A stretch of DNA of 64,000 bases from Chinchilla lanigera (lineage: Eukaryota > Chordata > Mammalia > Rodentia > Chinchillidae): positions 5,841,108 through 5,905,107 of the forward strand of contig NW_004955429.1 in assembly GCF_000276665.1 (NCBI RefSeq), in the 5' to 3' direction. The position numbers were made by a program, and so were the translations under genes. The first letter of the stretch is position 1, and every line of letters begins with the position of its first letter. The notes beneath the pieces are model-generated. The model saw nothing but the letters and a program-made list of their open reading frames with translations. It was not told the origin of the DNA and made no database searches. Shown here piece after piece: positions 11,889-23,291 of this stretch.

Positions 11889-12846
11889 GCAGCAAGAGCA
11901 AAGTGAGGGAGCAAGCCTCTTTCCCTCCCTTATCTTGTATGCCGACTATCCGCCCACACCCGCACCATCTCTGAGCCCTCCTCGTCCACAAGCTGACACC
12001 TCCACAAAGTAAGGACCCTTTCCCTACCCCAGCTGAATCACCCAGCTGAATTTTGAAGCTTTTCAAGTTGACACGATGAACAACATCCTAGAGCCGGAAG
12101 GGCGTGTCCTTTCCACCCCAGGAGGTAGAACTGCTGAGTTACTTAGTTAAGCTTCTAGACTCCCCAAGTTGACACAAGGTATCAGTCATAACAATAACAG
12201 GGGCTGCCTGGTATGGAACACTCAGTCATTCCGTGAGGGCTCAGTGAGCACCCATGTGCAGCCCGGGAAAACAGCAGTGACCGCGACCTGCTTGGGTGAC
12301 TCCATGAGAGCCCTGCACCTCCACTGAGAGGATCAGCCCAGCTCATGGAGATTCCAGAGCCGACTGCTCTGAGCACCACTGTGGCAAACTCTGGCACTTG
12401 GAGTCACACATGAGACGTGTTAACTGCACCTGCATTTGACTCCTTTGTGGCAGTGTGCGCGGGGGTGGGGTGGCTAGCTGGGAGCGGGGTACCATATCGG
12501 AATGCTTTGGTCATCATCCAGGGGGAAAGAAAGACTGCTGTTAAGTAAGTGATTGCAGAATTTAAGAACTGCATGTGTAATAAGTGATCTGAGAGGGCAG
12601 GATATGTTGACAGCAGGATCTGGCCTGGTGTGGAGCTCACAGGTTTTACCAAGGAGAAGAGCTACGCTGAAACCAGAGGAGTAGCAGCAGTTGGCTGTAA
12701 GAGGGAGGGAGAAGGTTCCATGCAGGGGCCCTGCACGTTCACAACCAGGGGGCACAGTGCAGTTGCGATCGGAAAGAGGCCAAGGCTGCTGGGGAGTAAA
12801 GAAGAGCAGTCTATATGCCCAGTTTCTTTTGTCCCATTTTATTTTA

Positions 12847-13004
12847 TTTTTTGTTTTGTTTTGTTTTTGAGACAGGGTCTCGCTATGCAGTTCAGGCTGC
12901 CTTGAGCTCACTTTGTAGCCCAGGCTGGTCTTGAACTCACGACGATCCTGCTGCCTCAGGCTCCGGAGTGCTGGGATTATAGGCACGCACCACCATGCCC
13001 AGCT
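12847..13004 (-). repeat. B1 SINE with target-site duplication
   Basis: Antisense B1 with the typical 'gagacagggtctcgctatg' end, an internal tandem duplication (cttgagctca / cttgaactca) and 'gctgggattataggcacgcaccaccatgccc'. The 16-bp GTCCCATTTTATTTTA flanks at 12831-12846 and 13005-13020 form a perfect target-site duplication, so the insertion is fairly young. Confidence 0.95.
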
Positions 13005-13020
13005 GTCCCATTTTATTTTA

Positions 13021-13825
13021 AACATGGAAAAAGCATACCCTGTTCTTGAAAGCCACACTTCACCAGGAGCAATACACACCATACTGAGGTCTTTCCAGAG
13101 GGTTTGGGGAAAGCAATCTGTGCACACATCGTGCTTCCTGGGAAGTGCACGGGAAGGGACGTGGTGGCCAGGGAATTGACTAAAGCCCGTGGACCCAGCT
13201 GCTGCTGAGTTCCCTCCCCTGTGATGGCAGCTGTGTTCCATCCCGGCCCTTTTGCACCTTTTTACGAGCTTGCTGGTTTGATATCCTACACTCCCTCTTG
13301 CTGTTTCCTGGAATACAGTTTGTCTTTCAAGTGGCCCGGAAATTCTGACACCACAATGGGCCTTGCCCATAGGCGAGAGGCTGATCCCAGGGTCAGCCTT
13401 GCTGCACATCTGGCATGGAGAAAAACAGGAAGGCTGTTTTTGCCCCTGCATGGAAGGCTCTGCCTTTGCTCCTGGCTACAGTTTCCCTCTGGGTTGGCCC
13501 TGAGCATGGATGCTGTAACTCAGGTAAAGTCTGTCTGAGAAGTCTGACTGTGACATTTACCTGGATGGGGACAGAGTGCCATCACAGTGATGTGCAGAGC
13601 TCCGGGAGCAGGTACCCACATCAGGGGTCCACACACTGACACCCACACTCCAGGGTACTGGTCCTACCACAACCAACTTCTCCCTCAGGGGGACAGTTCC
13701 CAGGGTGGGCTTCTGAAAATTGCTTGTTAATATGTGTTGCTCACTTATCCACTAAGCTTTCCCTTTCCATTACGGAATTGTAAGATCTTCTTACATGTAC
13801 TGTGAATAGTTTCCCTATTTTATGG
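13021..13825. other. Intergenic stretch, nothing recognised
   Basis: No repeat or coding frame recognised with confidence. Confidence 0.4.
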
Positions 13826-13829
13826 GTCC

Positions 13830-14820
13830 TTTTAATGCTGATGAACAAAAACAGAACAGTTCTTGTCTCTTCCTTAACCTCTCATCCTGCTTCACAGGAC
13901 TGACTGCTGGTGGCCGCTCCAGTTACTCCTGGGCTTTCATGACATCACATTCCTCTGCTTTTCCTCCCCTGCTGTGGTTGGTCCTTGCTGCTCTCTCTCC
14001 TGGGATCCTCCCTCTGCCCACCCCAGGCTCTTCACCACGGCTGTCCTCCTGCTGCCCTCTCTCTGGGAGATTCCCACCTCTTCCCGCACTTCCGGTATCA
14101 GTATCCAGGTACCACCGTGTCCTGGTGACGCTCACATCCATGGTGTCATTTTGGTCTCCTCCTGGACCACAGACCCTTAGGCTCAAGATGCATCAACTGT
14201 AAGATGCATCATTTTATATGACATTCAGAAACAATACTGCCAATTAAAATTATAAAACATCTTATATTGTAAAGCATATCTAATTGTAGAGACATCTTTC
14301 CTTGCATGTCCCCCAAGAACCTCAAATTTGATAGAAATTATCATCTTCTGTCTGGTAACAATTATCCTTTCCTCGGCCCCTTACCTTCATAAATGGCCCC
14401 ACCATCCATCCAGTTGCTTAATTCAGAAGCCAGAGTACCAGCCTTGACTCCTGCCTTACTACCTTCCACCTTCAGACATTCAGTCAGGACTGAAGCTTTT
14501 ACCTCCCAAAGTTCTGCAGCTCCATCTCACGCCTGCAACCCCAGTTCAGACAACGATCATCCTCCAGAGTGCCCCAGCCACCTCCTAAAACTTCCTGCAG
14601 GCCTTTCCAATCCATTACTGATGGAGTTACTTTCAAACTACACAAATCTGATCAAGTGAGTCATATGTTAAAATCCTTTCATGGCCTCCAGTTATACTGA
14701 GGGAAAAATCTAAACCCCCTAACACAGTCTGCATCATCCACTCGTCTGCTCAGCTTTTCAGCCTTTTCTCTTCTTGCTTCTTACCTTGTGCTTTTCACTG
14801 AAATCTAAGGACCACTGCAT
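13830..14820 (+). mobile_element. Ancient L2 LINE 3' region
   Basis: Sense L2 recognised by 'ctcttcaccacggctgtcctcctgctg', 'ccagccttgactcctgcc' and 'cctttcatggcctccagttatactgag'. These are characteristic of the L2 ORF2 3' end and tail. The frame is destroyed. A short repeated module at 14197-14283 interrupts it. Confidence 0.7.
14197..14283. repeat. Duplicated AT-rich module, copy 1
   Basis: Shares an identical 48-bp core (14233-14280) with copy 2 at 14848-14928, and both are preceded by ACTGTAAGATGCA. Within it TGTAAGATG and CATCTTATA form imperfect inverted ends, so it may be a small MITE. Family not assigned. Confidence 0.75.
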
Positions 14821-14847
14821 TTCATCAAATGTGAAAAATCGTCAAAT

Positions 14848-14928
14848 ACTGTAAGATGCACCATTATTTTATAGAGAAATACTGCCAATTAAAATTATAA
14901 AACATCTTATATTGTAAAGCATATCAAC
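14848..14928. repeat. Duplicated AT-rich module, copy 2
   Basis: Core 14878-14925 is identical over 48 bp to 14233-14280 in the same orientation. It lies just beyond the end of the L2 segment. Confidence 0.75.
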
Positions 14929-14969
14929 TTTTAAAGATGCTCAAATGGGAAAAAATAATATTTTGTTTT

Positions 14970-15058
14970 TGTTTTTGTTTTTTGGTACTGGGACTCAAAC
15001 TCAGGACTTTGCACTTGCCAGGCAGGCGCTTGTGCCACTGAGCTATATCCCCACCCAA
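14970..15058 (-). repeat. ID SINE
   Basis: Reverse-complement ID: 'ggtactgggactcaaactcagg', 'cttgccaggcaggcgcttgtg' and 'gagctatatcccca', preceded by a T-rich tail with TTTTTG repeats. Close to consensus. Confidence 0.93.
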
Positions 15059-15182
15059 AACAATGGGTTCTTTATTAATAAAACACTGTTCTTCCACTTG
15101 ACCAGCTTCTGTCCTACCTGGGGGCCTTTCCATCTGAATTCTCCTCCTTCTCCTGCTCCTCTGTCAGACTCCTCCTCCACCC

Positions 15183-15185
<3 letters not shown>

Positions 15186-15233
<48 letters not shown>

Positions 15234-15248
15234 ACACACACACACACG
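15186..15248. repeat. (CT)n-(CA)n compound microsatellite
   Basis: About 46 bp of CT dinucleotides with one G interruption, followed by (CA)8. Confidence 0.97.
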
Positions 15249-16395
15249 TTATAAAAATTAAGCATTAGAAACAATTGTTCTGTTGTATCCATCCTCCTTT
15301 TGTCCTTTCTTCCTTCTAGAATCACATTTCCTTTCCAATGAGCCGAAGTTCACAAGGGGTCTTGTTGGAGACCTGATTTTAGTTTTGACAAGAAGCGTCC
15401 TTTTTTGCAACATCAGACCTTTCTGGGATCCGAGCTAGACGCCACAGATGTAAACAACAGTTCAGGAAATCTCTCCTCTCTGACAGGGCTGGATCTCTAG
15501 CATCTCCGAGCACCCTCCACCACTGCTTCACCCTCCAACCTGTAGAAGCAGCTCTCCGGCAAGCAGACAGTGACTTCTACCAAGGGGCCCTGTGCCTATG
15601 CCACCCAACCCTTCCCTACACTCCCAGCCGGTACCACTGGGCAAGCTCCCACCTTTCTGCTACTCCCCTCTGCAGACTCCAAACACTTCCGGTCATACAA
15701 GCCCTGGCTCTGACCTCTGCCTCCTCAGCTCAGCAAGACTACCGTGCTTGGCTTGCACTCTGGCTCTCTACGGCATGTTGTGAAATTAGCCTAGGCTGAC
15801 CCCGGTGCTAACTTGTGAATTTCCTTCTCTCACTGCTGGTGTAATGAGCCATTCACCCATCATCCAGCTTCCAAATGGTCAGTGGACAGCCAGTCTTCCC
15901 TACTCCGGATCCCTGTCACTTACTCTTATTCTGAAAATTAAGCAAATCCAAGCCACATCATTCCATCTGTAAATATGTCCACACACATCTCTAAACAACA
16001 GAAATTCTTTAACAAAACCCTGTAAAACCACTATTCTACACAAAATTTCAACAATGCCTTAACATCATTTATATATAGTGCAGTGCTCCAATTCTCCAGT
16101 TCTTTCATAAATTCTCGTTCAAATGATGATGTAAGTAAGGTCCCTACATTGCAACTGGGTGCTATATTTCCTAAGTCTTTTTAAATCTAAGGGTTTGCTA
16201 GCTCTCCTGTTAATAAATTATTTGTTAAAGAAATCAAGTTGTTTTTCTTGTGTAATTTTATACATGCCCAACTTTTCTAACTGTATTTCTATTGTAGCAT
16301 TTAACATGTTCCTCTGTACCCTGTGTGTCTTATAAGCCATTGGTTCTGCCTAGAGCTCAATCAGATTTATGTTGGAGTTTTTGATGAGACTACTT
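15249..16395. other. Intergenic stretch, nothing firmly recognised
   Basis: No coding frame of note. Some AT-rich parts could be eroded LINE sequence, but I cannot assign a family. Confidence 0.4.
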
Positions 16396-16396
16396 C

Positions 16397-16582
16397 AGCC
16401 AGGTGGGATAGTACAAACCTGTAATCCCAGCACTCTTTGAGGTTGAAGGAAAGTTCAAGCCCAGCCTAGGCAACTTAGTGACTTAGTGAGGCACTATTCT
16501 GAAATAAAAAATATAAAGGGCTAAAGACGTAGCTTGTGCAAAGGCCCTGGGTTCAATCCCAAGTGCTGCTAAAAAAGAAAAA
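16397..16582 (+). repeat. B1-dID composite SINE
   Basis: B1 part 'ccaggtgggatagtacaaacctgtaatcccagcac', A-rich linker, then a dID with the internal deletion (agcttgtgcaaaggccctgggttcaatccc). Sense orientation; the deletion between A- and B-boxes is the hallmark of dID. Confidence 0.9.
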
Positions 16583-17410
16583 TAAAGGCTCCTTCAAATA
16601 TCCACTTGTCTTTTTGTGATGTTCCTTCATTGGAGGTTGCAGAATAATATACCATTCCATTTGTTACCTAAATTAATTCTATAAAAAGAAACTTCTCCAA
16701 AATTAATATTTTGAGTATCTTAATGTATATTCCCCAGGGAAAAGATAGGAGCAATGCTTGCTTTTTCTTTATTTACTAATCTTCAAAATAGTTATTTTAA
16801 GTGAGAAACAATATTTCAGTGAAGTTTCAGTTTGCTAAATACAATTTTTCCCCATGAAGTTAGAATAAAGAAATAAATGTCTCGTCAGCTAATTTTCTCT
16901 CCACGTTAGCATTACAATTATTGTAGGTACATAGGCTACATGTGGGCTTCTCTAGTCTTTGACCACAAAATGAAGCTCCATTAATATTTAATGCCCAAGT
17001 TACAACCGCTATACCTTGAAATGGACACGCAACGTTGTGTTTCCCAGTTCTGGGGGTGTCTTTGGTGGGGACCTCAACGGCAGCGACCCCCCAGTTGACT
17101 AGCTGCAGTTACCACAAACAGCTGCCCATGTCTCTTTCCTGATCTGCATCTCCCCCTGGTGTAGAGTGCCTGGCTTTGCAGACACATCCATGGGACTCGT
17201 TACAGCTACCTCCTTAGTGGCTTTTGTGAGATCAGCAACACTGACCACCCAGGCAGAGAGTGATAAGACCCCTGAAGAGGCAGGAAGAATGGCTGTCCCC
17301 CAATACTGTGCTAGCCCACTGCTGGATCCCTCCCTCCTAACTTGTGCCCATTTCCTCAAAATATCTCCTGAAGAGCTTGGTCTGTCTGCTCTAGTTTTTC
17401 TGATCCTTAT
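16583..17410. other. Intergenic stretch, nothing recognised
   Basis: The overlapping frames at 17099-17453 have no recognisable domain. Confidence 0.4.
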
Positions 17411-17411
17411 T

Positions 17412-17825
17412 GTCTTAGTTACTTTTCTCTCACTGTTGAGACAAAATACCTGACACCCAAGATTGAAGGGGAAAAAAGTTTATTTCACTCACAGTTTGTA
17501 GAGGTTTCAGTCTATAATTGACTGGCTCCAAAGTAGGTGGCACATGGCAGGGGGCAACAGCTCTTAGTGGCGGAAGACAGCAAAAGCAACGCGAGGGCAT
17601 GAGACAGGCCTCTTTCTGTCGTTTATATTGTATCCAGTCTACCAGGATGAGGGTGGGGCCAATCTAATCAGTAGGCTGAACCAGCAATCACCCACCCTTA
17701 ATCCCAGCACCCTCAATCCCAGCATTGCACTAGGAATCAATCACACGCTCTAGATTCAGCCACCTCCAAAAAAAGCCTAAGACCGCATGAGGCTTTGGGG
17801 GGACATCCAGACACAAACCACAACA
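17412..17825 (-). mobile_element. MaLR solo LTR, antisense
   Basis: The plus strand runs 'cttagttacttttctctcactgttgagacaaaatacctgac...gtttatttcactcacagtttg...ccacctcc...acatccagacacaaaccacaaca', the reverse complement of a rodent ERVL-MaLR LTR (MT/MST-like). No internal region is adjacent, so it is a solo LTR. Non-coding. Confidence 0.75.
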
Positions 17826-17829
17826 CGTA

Positions 17830-18765
17830 TCCAGTATTTTAGAAAGATTTCAGGAGAGTTCCATCTCTAGGTGGCTCACATTCCATGTGAGGACCAGGAG
17901 GAGCTCTGAGGTCATCTTCTGCTCTATTTAACACAAGTCCCCATGGGCGTCCATGAAGCAGACAGACACAGGAATATGGTGACTCATGTGAGGGTCTTAG
18001 CAACACTGAAAACATCAGGTCCGTCCATGGCATGGGCATTCCTAGTCTTCTCACTAGCACAGGCGTGCACACAAAACCCGCTGACTGAGATAATAGCAAA
18101 GTAATACTATTAAAGCCAGAAATACTCATTGAAAACGAATTTAAGTCATTGTAAAAGGCAAAATAACTGAGAAAGCACCCCCAAAAACTACTTGAAAATT
18201 CATTTAAATGTAAAATCATCTTGGGGAACAAATGTTAACAATACAAATTCTAGGGATCTCAGAGATTCACTTTTGATGACTATTCTAGCAACTCACTGAG
18301 GAACAAAAAGAAAATTAAAAATTCCTGGAAACATTGTTAGGCAAAGAGAACAAAGGTGATTTTTGGAACAGTATTCCCTAATCTGGAAAAATTCTATGAA
18401 ATATATCAAATTTAGAAAATTGCCCTAGGGTTCATAAATATTTCTATTCTCCCTCACACTTTAAATTTTTAAAAATGGTAAATTTGAAAAATGGCTCAAA
18501 GGCACATAAAGTTTGGTGGAAACTTTATCTTTTATTATCGTTCTCATCAATTGGTTATTCTTTGTCACAAGCTCTCAAGCTATCTGCTTTTGAACAAATC
18601 AGAGCCACTTTTGTTAAGTGCAAACTGCCTGCGGAACACGCCTGGGCTCCTAGCAGCTTGCTGTCCATGGTAACACAACATGACATGTGCCTCTAGCATG
18701 CTGTGTTAAACTTAGTTCCAGTCTGAGTTTTACCACCCCACTGGAGACATTTTCTTACTGGGTTG
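17830..18765. other. Intergenic stretch, nothing recognised
   Basis: A minus-strand frame at 17839-18231 has no recognisable domain. No repeat assigned. Confidence 0.4.
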
Positions 18766-18767
18766 TC

Positions 18768-19138
18768 ATGGTTTATATCTAGATGTCACCCCCAAAGCCT
18801 GACACAGCCAGAGGCGGGGCTTGTGGAAGGCGACCAGACCATGAAGGCACTATACCAGACTCACTCTCAGAAGTGGAGCACGACGGGGCGGTAGGTCACT
18901 GGGATGTGACCTGGAAGGGTGCCTCTCTCCCCCTGGCTCCCTTCTTCATTCTCTCCTTCCTGGCTGCCATGATGTAAGCAGCTCTCCTCTGCCGAGGCCC
19001 TTCCACCATGCCATCTGTGCCTGGGAGCCCGCCAGCCAGGGATGCTAAGGAACCATGAGCCTGAGTAAACTTCTCTCCTTTTTACTTCTGGGTATAAGGT
19101 ATTGTGTCTCAGTAACAAGAAACTGGCTAAGACGATGG
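18768..19138 (+). mobile_element. MaLR solo LTR, sense
   Basis: Begins 'gtcatggtttatatctagatgtcacccccaaagcctg' and ends 'ggtattgtgtctcagtaacaagaaactggctaaga', the two ends of the same LTR family that appears inverted at 17412-17825. Includes 'cctgagtaaacttctctcc' near the 3' end, where LTR poly(A) signals usually lie. Confidence 0.75.
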
Positions 19139-19790
19139 CTGCTGACCATATGCCCATTCTGTCTTGGCAATAAGGAGCTTTCCCCAGGCTGTCTTCCATG
19201 TGTAGCTGTTTATAAGTTGCCCCTAGGTATCCTAGAGAAAGAGATGTCAGGGTAAGGCTCTGTCCACTACCCTAGTCCTTCAATGACGTTTTAGCATAGG
19301 ATCCAAGGATGACAAATGCCTTAGGCACAGATAGAAAGGGTTGCTGCAGAGGTTCTGAAAGGTGATCCTCCCTCTAGCTACCCATGGTCCTGCATGGTAG
19401 TTTCTTCTTTGACCTTGGTCTTGGGAATCTTCTCAGTGCCGGCCTGCATCCCAGTGCAGTGTCCCAGCTCCACGAAGATGGGTGGGGACTGAGGTCCGCG
19501 GGATCGTCACCCAGCCATGTGGCACATCGCTTCATTTTCTGAAGCGCTTACAGAATGTTGTGCCTGGCTATGGCCGTCCCACACCATCAAGTCTGCTCCT
19601 CTGCCTGAAATGCAGGTCATACCTAAACCAGTTCTGCAGATATAACGTCTTGCTTTTCATGACTGAAAAACTCAACATTCATCCACCCATAAAACCACAA
19701 AAGGGAGCGGCTGGCATGCAGATGCAGGAACCTGAATGTCATGGCTGTCACTAGCTAGTTAAGGGTCTCCGGGATTTTCACTCCTTTGTA
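19139..19790. other. Intergenic stretch, nothing recognised
   Basis: No repeat or gene recognised. Confidence 0.4.
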
Positions 19791-19792
19791 CA

Positions 19793-20090
19793 AGTCAGCT
19801 TTCCTGTCAGTGAGACACAATACTGCCACCCACAATTTAAAGGAGGAAAGATTTATTCTGCTCACAGTTTCCAGTGGATTCGGTCCAAAGTTGGCAGACT
19901 TCAAGGCAGAAATACACGGGGGAAGGGAATGGTGGCGGTAAGGTGATCACCCACAGCAGCCAGGGCAGAGCGAAGGAAGGCTAAGAAGACACCCTTCCTG
20001 GCCATATACCCAGTCCTCACCCCTTCCGGCCAGGCCTCATCTTTGAAGTAAGGCCTTTGGGGGACTTTTCAGATGGAAACAGTAACATCC
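19793..20090 (-). mobile_element. MaLR LTR fragment, antisense
   Basis: 'agtcagctttcctgtcagtgagacacaatactgcc...aggaggaaagatttattctgctcacagtttccagtgg...aggcctttgggggacttttcagatg' matches the antisense MaLR LTR with an internal deletion. Confidence 0.7.
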
Positions 20091-20094
20091 TTCG

Positions 20095-21320
20095 TCTGTA
20101 AAATCCACCCAGACTGGGCCTGGTGACGTCCTGCTCCCTTGTATCTGTAATGATCCATGGTTCTGAGTGTTATCCTGGGATACCGATGGGACCGTGTGTG
20201 TAGGCAATGCACCCTGTGGGCTGTGGTTGGAGGCCCCAGAGAAAGCACAGGCACCAGGTCTTCCAGGTGGTTCACCCTGGCCAGGCGGTTTCGGAGACAC
20301 CGGCCCTGAGCAGTGGAGACTGAGGGGTGTAACTCCAGAAGCGCCAGAAGCATGTCCTCTGGAGACGGCATCGCGTGCTATTCTGAAGTTAATGAGGCAC
20401 TAAGGAGCACCGAGAGCTGCCTGGCGCACTTACGGTGCCCTCAAGGAGTCTGAGATTGGGGGCATTAGTGAGCACGGTGCTCACCAGCAAGGCAGAGCCC
20501 GAGCCCGTGAAATCAATCAAGCAGCCATGTATGTAGTGCAACGTAGAAAACAGATTATTTTAATTGCTAATTGTTCTTGAGACCCCTACCAAGATATTTT
20601 TAAAAATGTGGTCTAAATGTTCTCCTCCACAGGCGCAGTGAAGGAATTACAGTTTATTCAGAGGCTGACACGCCGCTGATTGAAGAACAAAGAGGAGTAA
20701 TCAAGGTGGTTGTTTTTTTTTTCATATGGCTTTTAACATTTACAAAGAAAATGATTTCAAGGGGTACAAGATAGAAAGAAATAAGTCTGTAAACATTTTC
20801 CAATCAGCCAAATACTCCGATTACTAGGAATATTCCCTCCACCCCCATCTCCTACCAGCCTCCCAACCCCATAATCAGCATCTAAATGCAGCATGAATTA
20901 TTCTTTTGTTCGACGCTGAGGGGAGGGGTGAAGGGTCTGATTTAAGGGCATCTTGCACTCTGAGACCCCAGACCCAGGACACAAATCTATCACCACCACA
21001 CAGCAGCAGGGAGGTGGCCTCGCGATGTGGCTACATTTCGATGACAGGATGCTGGGAGCCAGCGCGGACCAAACCCTCAGCGGGGACCCTCAGTGAGGCT
21101 TGTTTTCATCCCTGGACCCAGGGTGCTCAGTGAGTGCAATTCAATGGGAGTGAAATCCAGAGAGAGGAGAGTGAGAAGAAAAAGTCAGACGTGGCAGGCA
21201 AGTCTGTGCACCACCCACTTTACAGAAGTTCTCACTCACCGGGTCTTAAAATCATGACGTTTTCCAGAAGTCCTGAAGCTGCACTTGTGTCTCAAGACTT
21301 GCCTTGCAATGTCCCCTTGG
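20095..21320. other. Intergenic stretch; AT-rich homeodomain-like motif cluster near 20550
   Basis: No repeat assigned. At about 20558-20575 the sequence contains TTTTAATTGCTAATTG, two TAATTG homeodomain-type cores. Frames at 20037-20403 and 20906-21133 have no recognised domain. Confidence 0.35.
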
Positions 21321-21323
21321 GAA

Positions 21324-21400
21324 AGGGCCCGAGATGTAGCTCAGAGGCACAGTGCCCGCCTGGCAAGTGTGAGGTCGAATTTGTTTCATGGTACCCAGGT
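21324..21400 (+). repeat. ID SINE (first of a tandem pair)
   Basis: 'gagatgtagctcagaggcacagtgcccgcctggcaagtgtgaggtcgaattt' matches ID; the B-box region is degraded. Confidence 0.8.
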
Positions 21401-21402
21401 GA

Positions 21403-21492
21403 AGGCTGGGGTTTCGCTCACTGACACAGCAAGCATGTTCAAGGCCCTGGGTTGAATTCCCAGTAAACCACCCTTCCCCTGCAAAAAGATAA
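21403..21492 (+). repeat. ID SINE (second of a tandem pair)
   Basis: 'gaaggctggggtttcgctcactgac...aaggccctgggttgaattcccagtaaacc' follows directly after the first ID in the same orientation, ending in an A-rich tail. Confidence 0.8.
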
Positions 21493-21900
21493 AGCAGACA
21501 TTTCACTTAAAAGAAAATTGAGAGAATTACCAGCAAATTGGCATTCTAAGAAATGCTAAGGAATTTTCTTCAAAGAAAAACTGATACCAGTCAGAAACTC
21601 AAGAGTCTCAGAAAACAATGCAAAGCAATAGGAATATAAGTGCTTGGGTAAACGTAAAAGAAGTTATTTTTTCTCTTTTGCCTTTACCTTTTAGTTGTTT
21701 TCATAAATAATTGTTTACAAATTGTAATACAGTCTTGTGGGTATAAACCAACAGAACTGTGAGATTTCTGTATTTTATATGAAATAGGGCATAACTCATT
21801 GTAAGTACTTAATGAAAAATCAAGGATATCAGGAAGGGGTAGTGTCCCTTTTGGCAACTTTTTTGACTTGGCTGTTGGTCTAATCATTGGTGCTGGCATT

Positions 21901-21957
21901 CCTCTCTCTCTCTCTCTCTCTTTCTCTCTCCCTCTCTCTCTCTGTCTCTGTCTCTCT
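21901..21957. repeat. (TC)n microsatellite
   Basis: CT/TC dinucleotide run with occasional interruptions (about 55 bp). Confidence 0.97.
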
Positions 21958-22166
21958 CAAACAGTAGTCCCAAGGGCAACCACACCAACATTTGCACTAA
22001 ATGTTAATAAACTGAACAGTTCAATTAGGCAGAGATTGTCAAAATAGGTAAGATAAAATAGAACCCAACTATAATGTGTACAAGAAGTAGACAGTAAACA
22101 AAGATACAAATACAGGTAGGGTGAAAGAAAATGATTGAAAACAATGTATTCTAACTGCATACTTTT

Positions 22167-22261
22167 TTTTTTTTTTTTTTTTTTTGCGGTACCGGGAATC
22201 GAATTCAGGACCTTGTGCTTGCCAGGAAGGCGCTTATGCCACTGAGCTATATCCCCAGCCC
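22167..22261 (-). repeat. Young ID SINE with target-site duplication
   Basis: A long poly-T tail leads into 'gcggtaccgggaatcgaattcagg', 'cttgtgcttgccaggaaggcgcttatg' and 'gagctatatccccagccc'. The flanks CTAACTGCATACTTTT at 22151-22166 and 22262-22277 are identical, so the insertion into L1 is recent. Confidence 0.95.
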
Positions 22262-22379
22262 CTAACTGCATACTTTTAAATGGTGAATTTAGGTTATGTG
22301 AAATACATCTGAATAAGAAGATATATTACTAGAAAACTGCCTTAGTATTTCATAATGATAAAAATCTGTTTGAAGAAGG

Positions 22380-22435
22380 ATCAAAATTTGTATGCATCCA
22401 AACAACAATCAAAACTTGTATGCATCCAAACACGA
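22380..22435. repeat. 28-bp tandem duplication
   Basis: Two adjacent 28-bp copies sharing TTGTATGCATCCAAACA, differing at only a few positions, inside the L1 fragment. Confidence 0.9.
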
Positions 22436-22640
22436 AGCAAAGTCCCAACAAAGTAAAAGGGAAAAAGAGATAACTCTACAAACATCTTTGGAAAATGTTA
22501 ACATTTCCACTCTGTAACTGATCAAACAATTAACTAAAGAAATCAGTAAAGACATTGAAGTCCTGACTATTACCAACCAACTTGGCTTGATATTTATAGA
22601 ATCCCCTACCAGGAATACACATTACTTATAAGAGTACCAG

Positions 22641-22800
22641 GCCAGGCATGGTGACGCATGATTGTAATCCCAGCACTTGGGAAACTGAGGCAGGATAATC
22701 ACCATGAGTTTGAAGCCAGCTTAGGCTACACAGTGAGTTTAAGGCCACCCTGAACTACACAGTGAGACTCTGTCTCAAAAACAAAACCAACAAAATAAAA
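22641..22800 (+). repeat. B1 SINE
   Basis: Full-length sense B1 from 'gccaggcatggtgacgcatg' to 'gagactctgtctcaaaaac', with the internal tandem duplication (ctacacagtgag repeated at about 29-bp spacing) typical of rodent B1. Imperfect AGAGTACC flanks occur on both sides. Confidence 0.93.
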
Positions 22801-23291
22801 CACCAAGAGAGTACCTGGTATATTTATCAGGATAGACCACATTTGCTGGCCAAAAATCCCATCTCAATTAATTTGAAAAGTTTGAAATCATATAGGCAGT
22901 GTGCTCTGGCCACAGAGGCATTACATTAAAAACCAATTACAAAGAGAAAACCAGGAAGATTCCAAATATTTGGAATTTAGTACACTTCTAAATAATTACT
23001 GGGCCAAGGAGGATTCATAGGAAATATTAGAAAACATGTTGCTATTTATATGTAAATATTGTAATGAAAATATACATGTCAAAATTTGTGGGTGTAGACA
23101 AAGCAGAGTGTACTGGGGAATTTATACCTTTAAATGTTTATGTAGGAAAAGGAAAGTCTAAAATGCAGCCTAAACCCAAAGTCTAAAATAGTACAAAATA
23201 GCATAAAAAGAAATCTAAGTTATATGCAAAAAACTCAAAAAGAATAGAGCAGAAGTCAGTAAAAAACAGAAAAACAGTAAAATGGAAAGCT

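Larger units (their letters stand above)
11110..12830. other. Intergenic stretch, no gene supported
   Basis: Contains an A-run at 11429-11450 and a perfect 22-bp inverted repeat at 11727-11888. Frames at 11710-12066 and 12182-12652 have no recognisable domain. Confidence 0.4.
21960..23290 (+). mobile_element. L1 ORF2 fragment, interrupted by SINEs
   Basis: Sense L1 ORF2 (endonuclease to early RT region) recognised by 'aggcagagattgtcaaaatagg', 'agaacccaactataatgtgtacaagaag', 'tagaccacatttgctggcc', 'ccaaatatttggaatttag' and 'tcaaaatttgtgggtgtagacaaagc'. The frame is broken repeatedly. An ID (22167-22261) and a B1 (22641-22800) are inserted in it. Confidence 0.85.

Noticed and set aside
12474..13451. 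325-codon open frame on the minus strand, the longest in the window
   Set aside because: It reads through an antisense B1 SINE with target-site duplication and shows no domain; the B1-derived core is typical SINE translation.
22380..22435. Direct repeats considered as a CRISPR-like array
   Set aside because: Only two adjacent copies without spacers, inside an L1, in a mammalian genome.
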